In this document: one piece after another, positions 37,782 through 46,110 of the stretch
Layout of the letters: every line of letters begins with the position of its first letter
Position numbering within the stretch: position 1 is the first letter of the stretch
Origin: Hyphomonas sp. TMED17
GTDB lineage: Bacteria; Pseudomonadota; Alphaproteobacteria; Caulobacterales; Hyphomonadaceae
Length of the DNA: 64,000 nt
Assembly: GCA_002172915.1 (NCBI GenBank)
Contig: NHBW01000002.1
Coordinates: forward strand, 225,936-289,935
Direction: 5' to 3'
The notes under the pieces: model-generated
The model's database searches: none
What the model was told of the DNA's origin: nothing
Seen by the model: the letters and a program-made list of their open reading frames with translations, nothing else
Program-made: the position numbers and the translations under genes

Positions 37782-38031
37782 TTGATACTTTCAGAATGTT
37801 AGCAATCGTCAGGCCTATATAAGCGCGATTGCTGGCCAATCCTAGCGCTGAAATATGATAAAGCATCGTGAATTCGTGTAGGTTGTCGGTTTTTCCGCCA
37901 GATTGCCTGTCGGCCGGTTACGGAAGCATGTCGGGAACTGATGTGAAAGCGTGGCGTAAGCCTCGACATTCTGTTCCGGACACTTTAGTTCCGGCAGATA
38001 ATCTAAAGTTCATAATGAGGTAAGGCCGCCA

Positions 38032-40029
38032 ATGTTTGGAAAGATACTGATTGCAAACCGGGGTGAAATCGCTGTCCGTGTGATCAAGACCTGTCGCAGG
38101 ATGGGCATTAAGACAGTGGTTGTTTATTCAGACGCGGATGCTGGCTCGAAAGCCGTCGAAATGGCCGATGAGGCGGTTCATATCGGGGGGTCACCAGCGG
38201 CAGAATCTTACCTCGTAATGGATAAGATAATCGATGCTGTTAAACAGACCGGTGCTGAAGCCGTGCATCCAGGATTTGGTTTCTTATCGGAAAACCCGGC
38301 ATTTGCCAAACGGCTCGAAGATGAAAACATCGCTTTTATTGGCCCAAATGTCAACGCGATCGAAGCGATGGGTGACAAAATAAGCTCCAAAAAGCTTGCG
38401 GCCGAGGCCGGCGTATCGACTGTGCCGGGTCATATGGGGCTGATCACCGATACCGCCGAGGCGATTCAGGTATCGCGTGATATTGGCTACCCAATCATGA
38501 TCAAGGCGTCGGCCGGTGGCGGCGGGAAAGGCATCCGCATCGCTTATAATGATCAGGATGTCGAAGAGGGTTTCCAGGCAGTTAAGGCCGAAGCCGCCGC
38601 GTCATTTGGCGACGACCGGATTTTTATCGAGAAATTTATCCTGCAACCGCGGCATATCGAGATTCAGGTGATGGGCGACAAGCACGGTAATTGTGTCTAC
38701 CTGTTCGAGCGCGAATGTTCGATCCAGCGCCGGAACCAGAAAGTGCTTGAGGAAGCGCCGTCGCCGCTTCTGGACGAAGCGACGCGGAATAAAATGGGTG
38801 AGCAGGCCGTGGCGCTGGCCAAAGCGGTTCAGTATGACAGCGCCGGTACCGTCGAATTTGTTGCGTCCGGTGAAAATAAGAGCTTCTATTTCCTTGAGAT
38901 GAATACCCGCTTGCAGGTCGAGCATCCGGTAACGGAGATGATAACCGGGGTCGATCTTGTAGAGCAGATGTTAAGGTCGGCTGCAGGTGAAAAGCTAACG
39001 ATTGATCAGGCCGGGTTGAAGATTAATGGCTGGGCGATTGAGAGCCGGGTGTATGCCGAAGATCCGTATCGGAACTTTTTGCCTTCAATTGGACGTTTGA
39101 AGCGCTTTTCGCCACCCAAGGAAGGCGAATTGGAAGGCGGTACAGTTCGGATCGATAGCGGCGTTCGAGAGGGCGACGAAATTTCGATGTTCTACGATCC
39201 GATGATCGCAAAACTGGTTACGCACGGCAAAGACCGTGATGAGGCGCTGGATACACAGGCAAAAGCGCTGGACCGTTTTTACATTGATGGTATTCGCGAC
39301 AATATCCCGTTTTGTGCGGCGGTTATGGATGATAGCCGTTTCAGGTCTGGAAACATTACGACAGCCTATATCAAGGAAGAATTTCCAAACGGTTTTAGCG
39401 GCACGGTTGCGACGGCCGAGCAGGAATTATTGTTGATTTCAGTTGTTGCTTATATTCACTCATTACAGCGTGCCCGGGCGGCTTTGATCAGTGATCGCAT
39501 TGTTGCCGATATTGCGCCGCGGACGGATTGGGTCGTCGTACTCGGTTCAGATTACCATCCGGTTCATATCGAGATCAATGATGGTGTCGCGTCACTGACG
39601 GTTGACGGAACATCTCACGAATTAAAGACAAGCTGGCAGCCAGGACAGCATTTGGTCGAGGGCGTTTTAGACGGTCAGCCATTCGCGGTTAAATTCGAAG
39701 ACCGGACCGAAGGCTATATGATGCGTCATCGCGGCGTCAGCTTGCGTGTTCTGGTTTGTCGAGAAGAAGTGGCCGAGCTTCACCGGCGGTTGCCTGAAAA
39801 AGAAAAGCCGGACCTTTCAAAGCTGATTATCTCGCCGATGCCGGGTCTGGTTGTATCGGTCGACGTTGAAGTTGGTCAGGAGGTTCAGGAAGGCGAAGCC
39901 GTTTGTATCGTCGAGGCGATGAAAATGCAGAACACTATTCGGGCCGAGGCCGTCGGGCGCGTAAAGGCGATTAATGTCGAGGGCGGGGAGAGCGTTGCTG
40001 CAGATCAGATTATGGTCGAGTTCGAATAA
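38032..40029 (+). CDS. pccA: Propionyl-CoA carboxylase alpha subunit (biotin carboxylase/BCCP)
   Basis: A 665-residue biotin-dependent subunit. It begins FGKILIANRGEIAVRVIKTC, the biotin carboxylase N-domain; the ATP-grasp part has KASAGGGGKGIRIA and EMNTRLQVEHPVTEMITGVD; the BT linker domain lies about 460-590; the biotinyl domain ends the chain with VEAMKMQNTI, biotinyl-lysine 631. Length and wording agree with PccA rather than methylcrotonyl-CoA carboxylase, whose alpha subunit is encoded at 56687. Its partner pccB is 5.9 kb upstream. Confidence 0.95.
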   Translation: MFGKILIANRGEIAVRVIKTCRRMGIKTVVVYSDADAGSKAVEMADEAVHIGGSPAAESYLVMDKIIDAVKQTGAEAVHPGFGFLSENPAFAKRLEDENIAFIGPNVNAIEAMGDKISSKKLAAEAGVSTVPGHMGLITDTAEAIQVSRDIGYPIMIKASAGGGGKGIRIAYNDQDVEEGFQAVKAEAAASFGDDRIFIEKFILQPRHIEIQVMGDKHGNCVYLFERECSIQRRNQKVLEEAPSPLLDEATRNKMGEQAVALAKAVQYDSAGTVEFVASGENKSFYFLEMNTRLQVEHPVTEMITGVDLVEQMLRSAAGEKLTIDQAGLKINGWAIESRVYAEDPYRNFLPSIGRLKRFSPPKEGELEGGTVRIDSGVREGDEISMFYDPMIAKLVTHGKDRDEALDTQAKALDRFYIDGIRDNIPFCAAVMDDSRFRSGNITTAYIKEEFPNGFSGTVATAEQELLLISVVAYIHSLQRARAALISDRIVADIAPRTDWVVVLGSDYHPVHIEINDGVASLTVDGTSHELKTSWQPGQHLVEGVLDGQPFAVKFEDRTEGYMMRHRGVSLRVLVCREEVAELHRRLPEKEKPDLSKLIISPMPGLVVSVDVEVGQEVQEGEAVCIVEAMKMQNTIRAEAVGRVKAINVEGGESVAADQIMVEFE

Positions 40030-40059
40030 TTCGTTGCATGCTGGCGGGTTTCAAAAATT

Positions 40060-40566
40060 ATGCTTAATCAGTCGCTTTATCGTCTTTGGTTCGAACCAAA
40101 CGGGCGCATCGGGCGGTCCCGTTTCTGGCAGGGCCTCGTCGTCCTGACAGTGGCGAGTTTTATCATTGTTGCCGGCCAGACGAAAATCGGCAGCGGGTTC
40201 GGTCTTCTCAGCTATCTGCTGATCTATCCCTATATCTGCGTTTTCGGTAAACGGCTGCATGATATCGGCCGTTCGGCTTGGTGGGTGATAGGCCTGTTTT
40301 TTGCGTCTTTGATCGTACAGTTCATTTTGACATTGTTTACCGAGCCGATCTTTCGTTCACCGGAAACTGTTGCTCTGATTGAAAAAATGGCGGTCGACTG
40401 GGAGGCTGGTAATATCGACATGGTTGGACCGGATGTCGAGCGCCTGAATAATCTACTTTTGATTCCGAACCTGATAAGTGTGGTTGTCGGAAACTTTGTG
40501 CTTGGCTTTTTTCTTGGCCGCATCGAAAGCGATGCTGGCGACAATCAATATGGCCCGGCAGAGTAA
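40060..40566 (+). CDS. DUF805 membrane protein
   Basis: A 168-residue integral membrane protein. DUF805 marks are the start WFEPNGRIGRSRFWQGLVVL and the loop GKRLHDIGRSAWWVIGLF, where the Arg-Leu-His-Asp-x-Gly-Arg motif is typical. Three to four membrane segments are expected, the last one formed by LISVVVGNFVLGFFLGRI. It follows pccA by 30 bases and may be read through from it. A hairpin follows its stop. Function unknown. Confidence 0.85.
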   Translation: MLNQSLYRLWFEPNGRIGRSRFWQGLVVLTVASFIIVAGQTKIGSGFGLLSYLLIYPYICVFGKRLHDIGRSAWWVIGLFFASLIVQFILTLFTEPIFRSPETVALIEKMAVDWEAGNIDMVGPDVERLNNLLLIPNLISVVVGNFVLGFFLGRIESDAGDNQYGPAE

Positions 40567-40574
40567 GGCCGGCT

Positions 40575-40594
40575 GACGCTTCGGGCGTCTGTTT
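40575..40594 (+). terminator. Hairpin after first DUF805 gene
   Basis: A 5-bp perfect stem GACGC/GCGTC around TTCGG, followed by TGTTT, 8 bases after the stop. A short but terminator-like structure. Confidence 0.4.
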
Positions 40595-40752
40595 CGGTAT
40601 GCGACATTGGTTGCCGGCTTTATGTGGCTTGAGTCTCGGTGGAGCTGGCGGTAGTGGAACTCGGCGCGAACGGGACTGGCCGTCTCTGACACCGTCAGGC
40701 TGGCAGTTTTAACAAGGGTGATATTTATAATGGCGTATAAAAGGACGAAATC

Positions 40753-41421
40753 ATGAACTGGCTTGCGACACTGTTGAACCCGATCGGTAAAACACCAAGT
40801 CTCGCATTCACGCGGGCCTGGACGCTACTTTTTCTGATGCGGTTTTTCATGATTTTCGGCGTCGGATTCATTTTAACAATTTTGGGTATTTCCGGCATCA
40901 ATACCGAGAATCTATCGGTTAACGTCATTTATCTCACCGGATTTGTCTTTCTTTTGACGTCCATGCTGTCGGTGGTCATCCATATACGTCGTCTGAATGA
41001 TGCCGGTCGCTCGAGCCTCTGGGCGATGATCATTTTAATTCCACTCTTGCTTGGTAGCGCTGTTGCTCTTGCCGGGATTACCCGAGCAGCCGGGGAATAT
41101 ACGAAAAATTACGAATTGAGAGCAGCTTACCTTGCTGACCCAGAGGCCTGGCAGGAACAGCGGAAAGACCGGCCCGAACAACCCGCAGACGAAGGTGATA
41201 CTGCGAGTTCTAGCTCTGAATGGTCGGGTGGCCGCGGCTCTAGATCAGCGAAAGCGCCTTATCGTGCGGATAATGTGCTTCCTGGGCAGGAAGCTTCGGT
41301 ATTGCGGCCGAATATACGGACATTCTACACGATGATGATGCTGTTTAGCGCCTTTGTGGTCCCATGGAGCCTCCTCTGGGTGGCGCGTCTGCCGTCGCGC
41401 ACCGATGCCGGACCGAATTAG
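40753..41421 (+). CDS. DUF805-like membrane protein with hydrophilic insertion
   Basis: A 222-residue protein with about four membrane segments. The segment VIHIRRLNDAGRSSLWAMII mirrors the DUF805 loop of the preceding gene (RLHDIGRSAWW), so both belong to one family. A hydrophilic stretch of about 75 residues (about 115-190) rich in Glu, Asp, Ser and Arg separates the last two membrane segments and ends in PNIRTFYTMMMLFSAFVVPW. Start ATG 40753 sits in a weak context with AAAGGACG upstream. Function unknown. Confidence 0.78.
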   Translation: MNWLATLLNPIGKTPSLAFTRAWTLLFLMRFFMIFGVGFILTILGISGINTENLSVNVIYLTGFVFLLTSMLSVVIHIRRLNDAGRSSLWAMIILIPLLLGSAVALAGITRAAGEYTKNYELRAAYLADPEAWQEQRKDRPEQPADEGDTASSSSEWSGGRGSRSAKAPYRADNVLPGQEASVLRPNIRTFYTMMMLFSAFVVPWSLLWVARLPSRTDAGPN

Positions 41422-41702
41422 AACAGCGGCCGGGCAAGACCGGTACAGGCTCTGACGGTAAGGCGCTTAACGCGTCCGGATAGAGGTCAGTGGTCTCTGA
41501 ATAAGTTATCGGGAACCGTCCGGCGGTTTGAATTGTCTGTGTGGTAACCGCCGAGTGTCTTGGATAGTCTCGAAGCGGTAAGGTGCAGTGTCATGCCCGT
41601 CCAATGTCTGTTGGATTGTGAGTTTAAAGCTGATGACGTCTGGCACTTTATATTTATCACCAGTCCGTCACCGGTCCGTAGGCAAGACTGGTAATTTCTT
41701 CA

Positions 41703-42383
41703 CTATGGCGTAAGTGACGGGACGGTCCTGGTGACTCGCTGAAATACGGCTTCGAAGCTGGCTCTTAGCGCGGCGTCGGCGTTGGCCATGTCGACAGGAT
41801 AGCCTAGATCCACGAGGCTGGTGACCCCATATCGCGGATCGTCGATTCCGCACGGCGTGATGCCGGTGAAATGGTCAAGCTCAGGTTCGACATTCAGACT
41901 GATGCCGTGCATTGATACCCAGCGTTTGATACGAACGCCGATTGCCGCGATCTTTGCTTCCCGCAATGGACCACCCGGATGGGTTCGGTCTACCCAGACG
42001 CCAATCCGGCCATCTCTGGGGCCGGCCTGAATATTGAAAGTCTCGAGTGCTGAAATAATCCAGCCTTCGAGGTCGGTGACAAACTTCCGAACATCGCGGT
42101 CTCTACGTTTCAAGTCGAGCATGCAATAGACAACGCGCTGCCCGGGGCCGTGGTAGGTGAATTGGCCTCCCCGTCCGGTCTGGTATACCGGAAACCGGCC
42201 TGCCTGTTTGAGGTCATGCGGAAGGGCGCTGGTCCCGGCAGTATAGAGTGGCGGATGCTCCAACAGCCAGATGAGCTCACCGGCTTCGCCGGCCTGAATG
42301 GCTGCAACACGGGCCTCCATCAGACTAACCGCTGTCTCATAGTCAACAGGGTTCGAGCTGGTAGCCCATTCGATTTGTGGCAT
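41703..42383 (-). CDS. lipB: Octanoyltransferase LipB
   Basis: A 226-residue transferase moving octanoyl from acyl-ACP to lipoyl domains. Signatures: [40 protein letters not shown] with the catalytic lysine region, and ITPCGIDD with the acyl-accepting cysteine. The frame remains open upstream through the antisense of tRNA-Leu and does not belong to the protein. ATG 42383 has AGGATGG about 5 bases upstream; ATG 42392 is an alternative. It is divergent from the tRNA. Confidence 0.93.
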   Translation of the reverse strand: MPQIEWATSSNPVDYETAVSLMEARVAAIQAGEAGELIWLLEHPPLYTAGTSALPHDLKQAGRFPVYQTGRGGQFTYHGPGQRVVYCMLDLKRRDRDVRKFVTDLEGWIISALETFNIQAGPRDGRIGVWVDRTHPGGPLREAKIAAIGVRIKRWVSMHGISLNVEPELDHFTGITPCGIDDPRYGVTSLVDLGYPVDMANADAALRASFEAVFQRVTRTVPSLTP

Positions 42384-42420
42384 ATCATCCATCCTGTTGC
42401 ATATAGCAGAGACTTTGCTC

Positions 42421-42449
42421 TTCACAATTAGGATTAGCGTGACTATAGG
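42421..42449 (+). promoter_or_regulatory. Sigma70-like promoter for tRNA-Leu
   Basis: TTCACA (42421-42426) and TATAGG (42444-42449) with a 17-base spacer; five and four of six consensus bases match. The predicted start is about 10 bases before the mature tRNA, a fitting distance. Confidence 0.5.
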
Positions 42450-42465
42450 AGCTTTCCATCGGCGT

Positions 42466-42550
42466 GCGGCCGTGGCGGAACTGGTAGACGCGCAGCGTTG
42501 AGGTCGCTGTGGGGCAACCCGTGGAGGTTCGAGTCCTCTCGGCCGCACCA
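42466..42550 (+). tRNA. tRNA-Leu, anticodon GAG
   Basis: An 85-nt class II tRNA including encoded CCA (42548-42550). The acceptor stem is GCGGCCG/CGGCCGC, seven perfect pairs, with discriminator A. The anticodon stem CAGCG/CGCTG encloses TTGAGGT, anticodon GAG at 42500-42502, reading CUC and CUU. The long variable arm (TGGGGCAACCCGT) confirms the leucine class, and the T-arm loop is TTCGAGT. tRNA genes are common integration sites and the accessory stretch begins here, but I found no repeat of its 3' end elsewhere in the window. Confidence 0.97.
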
Positions 42551-42626
42551 TCTCCTCTTGCAATATTATGTAATGATTGAGCGTAATCGATTTTGGGTTT
42601 GGTCGCTCGCGAAAGTGAAAAAGTGA

Positions 42627-43331
42627 ATGGAAAGTCGAAAAGGATCCGAACTGGCCGGTTTGCTTGCTCGAACGATCTCGATCACCCAGCTGGCGAGTTG
42701 GTGTGCAAGTCTTGTAATATTGCTAAGCGGACTTGTGCCTGCGACCGCCGAGAGCTCCCGGATTGGTTTATATTCTGGTCAATGGGCTGACACACGCTTG
42801 CCGCATCTCCCTTATAATAGTCTGACCGGGGGCCTGTCATTTGATGATAGTCGCCTGCATTCTCTGATTGTTTCGCGCCAGATTGGCGCAACGGATCTCT
42901 TTTTGCCTGGGCGCCGTATCGGGTTCGAGAATGCGAGCATAGAGCTGGAGGGGACAGCAAGCGTTCATAGCGGCCTGCAGGATCATTCGGAAGTTACTCT
43001 GGGTGTAATGCTGCGGAGCCAGAATATGGATCTTGGATCGCTTGGAGCGGTAAACCTTGGCTGGGCGAATGGGGTCTCATATGCGCTGGAGGCACCGGCT
43101 TACGAGTTTGGCCTGGATCTGGTCCGGGGTGAAAATACGGTGCAGTTACAATATTATATGGGATTTGAGCTAGAATATGCGCATCACAGTTGGACACATC
43201 TGAGTTTGTTTACTCGACTGCATCACCGATCCGGCATTTATGGCGTGATTTCACCATCGAAGACGGGCTCCAACATTATCGGTTTGGGGGCGAGGTTGCG
43301 GTTCGCGACAGACCGATCGTGCCCTGCTTAA
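42627..43331 (+). CDS. PagL-like outer membrane protein (acyloxyacyl hydrolase family)
   Basis: A 234-residue protein with a hydrophobic segment (about 25-42, [21 protein letters not shown]) that looks like a signal peptide after a longer than usual N-terminus. The mature part alternates polar and hydrophobic residues as in an eight-strand barrel and contains the PagL-type end: [16 protein letters not shown] followed by [13 protein letters not shown]. In PagL a His-Ser pair in this strand is catalytic, removing the 3-O acyl chain of lipid A; His-Arg-Ser is present here. A later start would shorten the leader. Lipid A deacylation is a family-based guess. Confidence 0.7.
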   Translation: MESRKGSELAGLLARTISITQLASWCASLVILLSGLVPATAESSRIGLYSGQWADTRLPHLPYNSLTGGLSFDDSRLHSLIVSRQIGATDLFLPGRRIGFENASIELEGTASVHSGLQDHSEVTLGVMLRSQNMDLGSLGAVNLGWANGVSYALEAPAYEFGLDLVRGENTVQLQYYMGFELEYAHHSWTHLSLFTRLHHRSGIYGVISPSKTGSNIIGLGARLRFATDRSCPA

Positions 43332-43712
43332 TATATGCCCGACCTGTGCCGATATTTATCCGAGCGAGACGATAGGAACGCGCTGAGAGCATTATCTAAT
43401 ATTCACGGGCTGACGTTATTCAGCGAAATTGGCGGGCCGTGCCATTGTTAGGGGTGGTAAGGCCGTTGCTGAATTCATTATTATCAGCGTAGGCCGCCCA
43501 TCCTAATGCTTGGATTTTTACACTTAAGTATTCGCGCCATAGACTTGTTATCATTCGGCATAATTGTCCAATATTGCAGAGAACTTAGCAAAAGGTAGCT
43601 AAAGCTTTAATGTTGATAGACGGTTACACTGTGTTTCGGTGTTGCGACACTTTTTGGGAAATTCTATACTCGTAAAAAATTATATTTGGTTAGCCAAAGG
43701 GGGGACTTGGGT
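43332..43712. other. Intergenic region, AT-rich
   Basis: A 381-base gap between the PagL-like gene and the repeat-tailed membrane protein. The last 200 bases are clearly richer in A and T than the surroundings and probably hold a promoter. No gene, repeat or RNA structure is visible. Confidence 0.5.
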
Positions 43713-44525
43713 ATGACTGATACGGCTTTAGAAATGTTTCATCGGACTGAAGAATGGTTTGTGCGGTTTTTCAGTACCGAGGGTGTCGGCTACGATCTTT
43801 CAGTTGAATTTGTGGGGAGCCTGTTATTCTTAATTCTTGGGACCGGTTTCTATCGTATCATTTTGTTGATACTCGGGAGTCGGCGTCCCAAGGAGCGAGA
43901 AACTATTCTCCATTCGGTTTTGTCGGATATGCTGACCAGCCTTGATAAGCTCGGAGCCCAGTCATTCGAACGAAACGATATGCAGGAACTCCGCAACTGG
44001 AGAGATTTTGGCATATTGGGATCGCTCGGCAAAAAAATGGAAATGACGGCGGGAGAGTTTGGTTCTCGTCAAAATGATATTAGAAAAGTAGCAGGAAAGA
44101 TTCTCTTATTTGCAGAAAATCAAGATAATCTCGGCAGGCGGGGAGCGAAGAGCGCGTTCAAGCTTGAAGTAAATAAGCTGGTTCTCGAACTCGCTAATCT
44201 TTCATCAGAAGTTTTTTTGCATCGAAAATATCACAATGAGATTCGCAAACATGCAAATGAAATCAGTGAAAGAATCGACGCTGACGTTTTGTCCGATACG
44301 CCGAAAACGGATAAGGCCGCTAAAGCTGATAAATTGGCTCAAGCGGATGCGGTGGATCACGAAGATCAAACCGAGACCGTAGATCAGGCGGATCAGGCAG
44401 AGGCCGTAGATCAGGTGGAGGGCATAGATCAGACCGATCAAACCGGAACCGTCGATCAGGCAGACCAGGCTGATGAAAATACAGCTGCCGATACTGAAGA
44501 GTCGACAACGACAGACGAAGCTTGA
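43713..44525 (+). CDS. Hypothetical membrane protein with acidic nine-residue repeat tail
   Basis: A 270-residue protein I do not recognise. One membrane segment is evident at about 33-55 (FVGSLLFLILGTGFYRIILL), followed by a helical, charged region (about 58-195) with heptad-like stretches and RNWRDFGILGSLGKKMEM. From about 195 the chain is extremely acidic and low in complexity, with four nine-residue repeats of pattern DQxDQxxxV and one partial unit (about 215-256), ending TEESTTTDEA. ATG 43713 is preferred over TTG 43686 because AAAGGGGGGA lies about 9 bases upstream. It converges on the TerB-like operon. Base composition is more AT-rich than core genes nearby, hinting at foreign origin. 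Confidence 0.65.
   Translation: MTDTALEMFHRTEEWFVRFFSTEGVGYDLSVEFVGSLLFLILGTGFYRIILLILGSRRPKERETILHSVLSDMLTSLDKLGAQSFERNDMQELRNWRDFGILGSLGKKMEMTAGEFGSRQNDIRKVAGKILLFAENQDNLGRRGAKSAFKLEVNKLVLELANLSSEVFLHRKYHNEIRKHANEISERIDADVLSDTPKTDKAAKADKLAQADAVDHEDQTETVDQADQAEAVDQVEGIDQTDQTGTVDQADQADENTAADTEESTTTDEA
44355..44480 (+). repeat. Tandem 27-bp coding repeats (nine-residue units)
   Basis: Units begin at 44355, 44382, 44409 (partial, 18 bp), 44427 and 44454, each starting GATCA and most carrying a second GATCA nine bases on. They encode DHEDQTETV, DQADQAEAV, DQVEGI, DQTDQTGTV and DQADQADEN. All unit lengths are multiples of 9, so copy-number changes keep the frame. Confidence 0.85.
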
Positions 44526-44575
44526 TCGTGAAATCTCTTGATGCTGCGGCGCTTAAACGTTTCACCGCTAGTCGG

Positions 44576-45046
44576 CTAGAAACGATTTTTTGCGTCCAGT
44601 ATTCTTACTGCTTTGTCAGCGAAGACATTATCGAGTCTGAGCTCTTTGCGCAAAAGGTCGAGTAAACGCTGTTCGTTTTCATGCAGAACGTCATCAGCAT
44701 AGACGATATCGACGGCTTGGACAAAAACCGATTTACAGGTCTCGGCGCTCTCTTGAAGAAGAGATGCGCAGGCGTTTATCGTTACTGGCTCGAACTGGTA
44801 TGGATCGTATCGCCATGCTTTGGTTTTCTCTTCGAGACGGGCCAGTAAATGACCGTCTTCGACCGCATCGCCACCCTTGAGTGTTTTGGAGCGGGAAATG
44901 AAAAAATCACGCTCGGATTTTTCGCGTTCATCAAGCACGCCGTCTATTGATGCCGCGATCCAAAGAATGCTGTAGATCGCTTCATCCTTGCTCATGCCGC
45001 CGAGGGCGCCGGAATCTTCAAATAATTCGGTTAGATCTAGAGCCAT
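44576..45046 (-). CDS. TerB-like protein (third gene of a paralogous trio)
   Basis: A 156-residue all-helical acidic protein of the TerB/tellurite-resistance-like fold: an early segment MSKDEAIYSILWIAASIDGVLDERE split after the first helix, where the Asp-Gly-x-x-Asp/x-x-E pattern is the TerB metal-binding style, and a second one, VFVQAVDIVYADDVLHENEQRLL. It ends ILDAKNRF, matching the C-terminus ASKNQY of its upstream neighbour. It starts 16 bases after that gene. TerB folds are also found in many stress and DnaJ-linked proteins; no function can be fixed. Confidence 0.75.
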   Translation of the reverse strand: MALDLTELFEDSGALGGMSKDEAIYSILWIAASIDGVLDEREKSERDFFISRSKTLKGGDAVEDGHLLARLEEKTKAWRYDPYQFEPVTINACASLLQESAETCKSVFVQAVDIVYADDVLHENEQRLLDLLRKELRLDNVFADKAVRILDAKNRF

Positions 45047-45062
45047 GTCCGCTGTTTCCCTA

Positions 45063-45527
45063 TCAATACTGATTTTTCGACGCCATCACGGACAAAACCA
45101 TGCGAACAAAGTCTTCCGGAATTTTCATCTGCTCGGCCAGGATTTGAATGAGTGCTTTTTCGTTCGGATGAAGACTGCCATCTGCGAGCATGATATCGAC
45201 TGACTGCGTGAAGATCGATTTGCAGATTTCTAAGCCGATATGTTCAAGTGACGCGCAAGCATCCTTGGCCAGCTGGTTGAGCGTTTCGGTACTATCTGCG
45301 CCCGCTAATCTTTGCTCAATACTCTGGATTGCGCTCTGGGCGCCGTCTTTTGATCCCCTCAAGGTTTTTGAGCCCTTGATAAGGCTTTCAAGCAAAGCAC
45401 GCTCGCGGTCATCCTCATGCCCGTTAATCATGACTGAAATCTTTAGAATAGCGTAGACGGCTTCTTCCTTTGTCATTGCGCCGTCAGCATCTTCAAACAA
45501 AGCTGCAAAATTTATCGCCATGGCCAT
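45063..45527 (-). CDS. TerB-like protein (second gene of the trio)
   Basis: A 154-residue paralogue of the preceding protein. Shared landmarks are LFEDADGAMTKEEAVYAILK near the start, SLIKGSKTLRG (RSKTLKG in the neighbour), KSIFTQSVDIMLADGSLHPNE and the terminal KNQY. The twofold pattern of Asp-Gly/Glu motifs in helices fits a TerB fold. Translation could start at either of two Met codons (45527 or 45521). Its ATG lies 3 bases after the stop of the broken first gene, so translation may once have been coupled. Role unknown. Confidence 0.75.
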   Translation of the reverse strand: MAMAINFAALFEDADGAMTKEEAVYAILKISVMINGHEDDRERALLESLIKGSKTLRGSKDGAQSAIQSIEQRLAGADSTETLNQLAKDACASLEHIGLEICKSIFTQSVDIMLADGSLHPNEKALIQILAEQMKIPEDFVRMVLSVMASKNQY

Positions 45528-45530
45528 TCC

Positions 45531-46110
45531 TCAAAAATAATTCTTGTATCGGAAGATTTCATTCGCATCCCGGATGAACTCTTCGCTTTCTTCCAGACCC
45601 AAGCCTGCAACTAGAATTTCAAGGAAATCGATTTCCTCTTTCTTGATTTTCTTGTCGGCCCAGACCAGGCCAGCGCATGCAGGAACAGGGCTTTACGTTC
45701 CGTTTCGTTGCTCGAGACCCTGATGCGACGGAGTGACTTATCTAATTGTTCAAACCAGACCCGCGTCCGGCCAGCCGGGTTTTTAGCTTTACGATATTTT
45801 TTCAGCGCCTTATCGAAACCTGCCCAGTCATGGCGGCTAAATTTACCACCGCTGAGGCGTGATTCTATTGTTTGGAGTCGCTCGTTTTCTTCCGGGCTTT
45901 CTTGGCGGTCGGCGTACTGCGCACAGAACAATAATATGATGAAATCGGCTCGTCTGGCTTTGTCGAATCCTAAACGCCGTTTCAGTCGATGCCAGAAACC
46001 GGGTTCGCGTCGTCCGCTTTCTTCATATTTTTGAATTAGGAATTTTTTTCACTGGAGAACGCGTCCGTAACAGCATCGCCGTCGAATAAGAATTCCCGTT
46101 TTACCGCCAT
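45531..46110 (-). pseudogene. Frameshifted TerB-like gene (first gene of the trio)
   Basis: ATG 46110 follows a strong GGGGGGA site and reads MAVKREFLFDGDAV, then stops after 24 codons. Shifting frame by -1 at an A7 run (46043-46052 region) restores LIQKYEESGRREPGFWHRLK and on to FIILLFCAQYADRQESPEEN. A second -1 shift at a GGG run near 45662 restores ADKKIKKEEIDFLEILVAGL and the end FRYKNYF, which matches the KNQY and KNRF ends of the two downstream genes. The repaired protein would have about 190 residues. Either a decayed gene, two single-base homopolymer errors (A8 and G4 would repair both), or, for the A7 site, programmed frameshifting. The central part 45611-45931 is open on its own (106 residues). 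Confidence 0.75.

Noticed and set aside
42466..42550. Integrative element attached at tRNA-Leu
   Set aside because: No integrase gene and no second copy of the tRNA 3' end were found by eye in the window.
42384..42563. N-terminal extension of lipB reading through the tRNA-Leu region
   Set aside because: The extra residues are the antisense of the tRNA; LipB homologues start near MPQIEW.
44355..44480. CRISPR-like array
   Set aside because: The periodic repeats are in-frame coding units of 27 bases without spacers.
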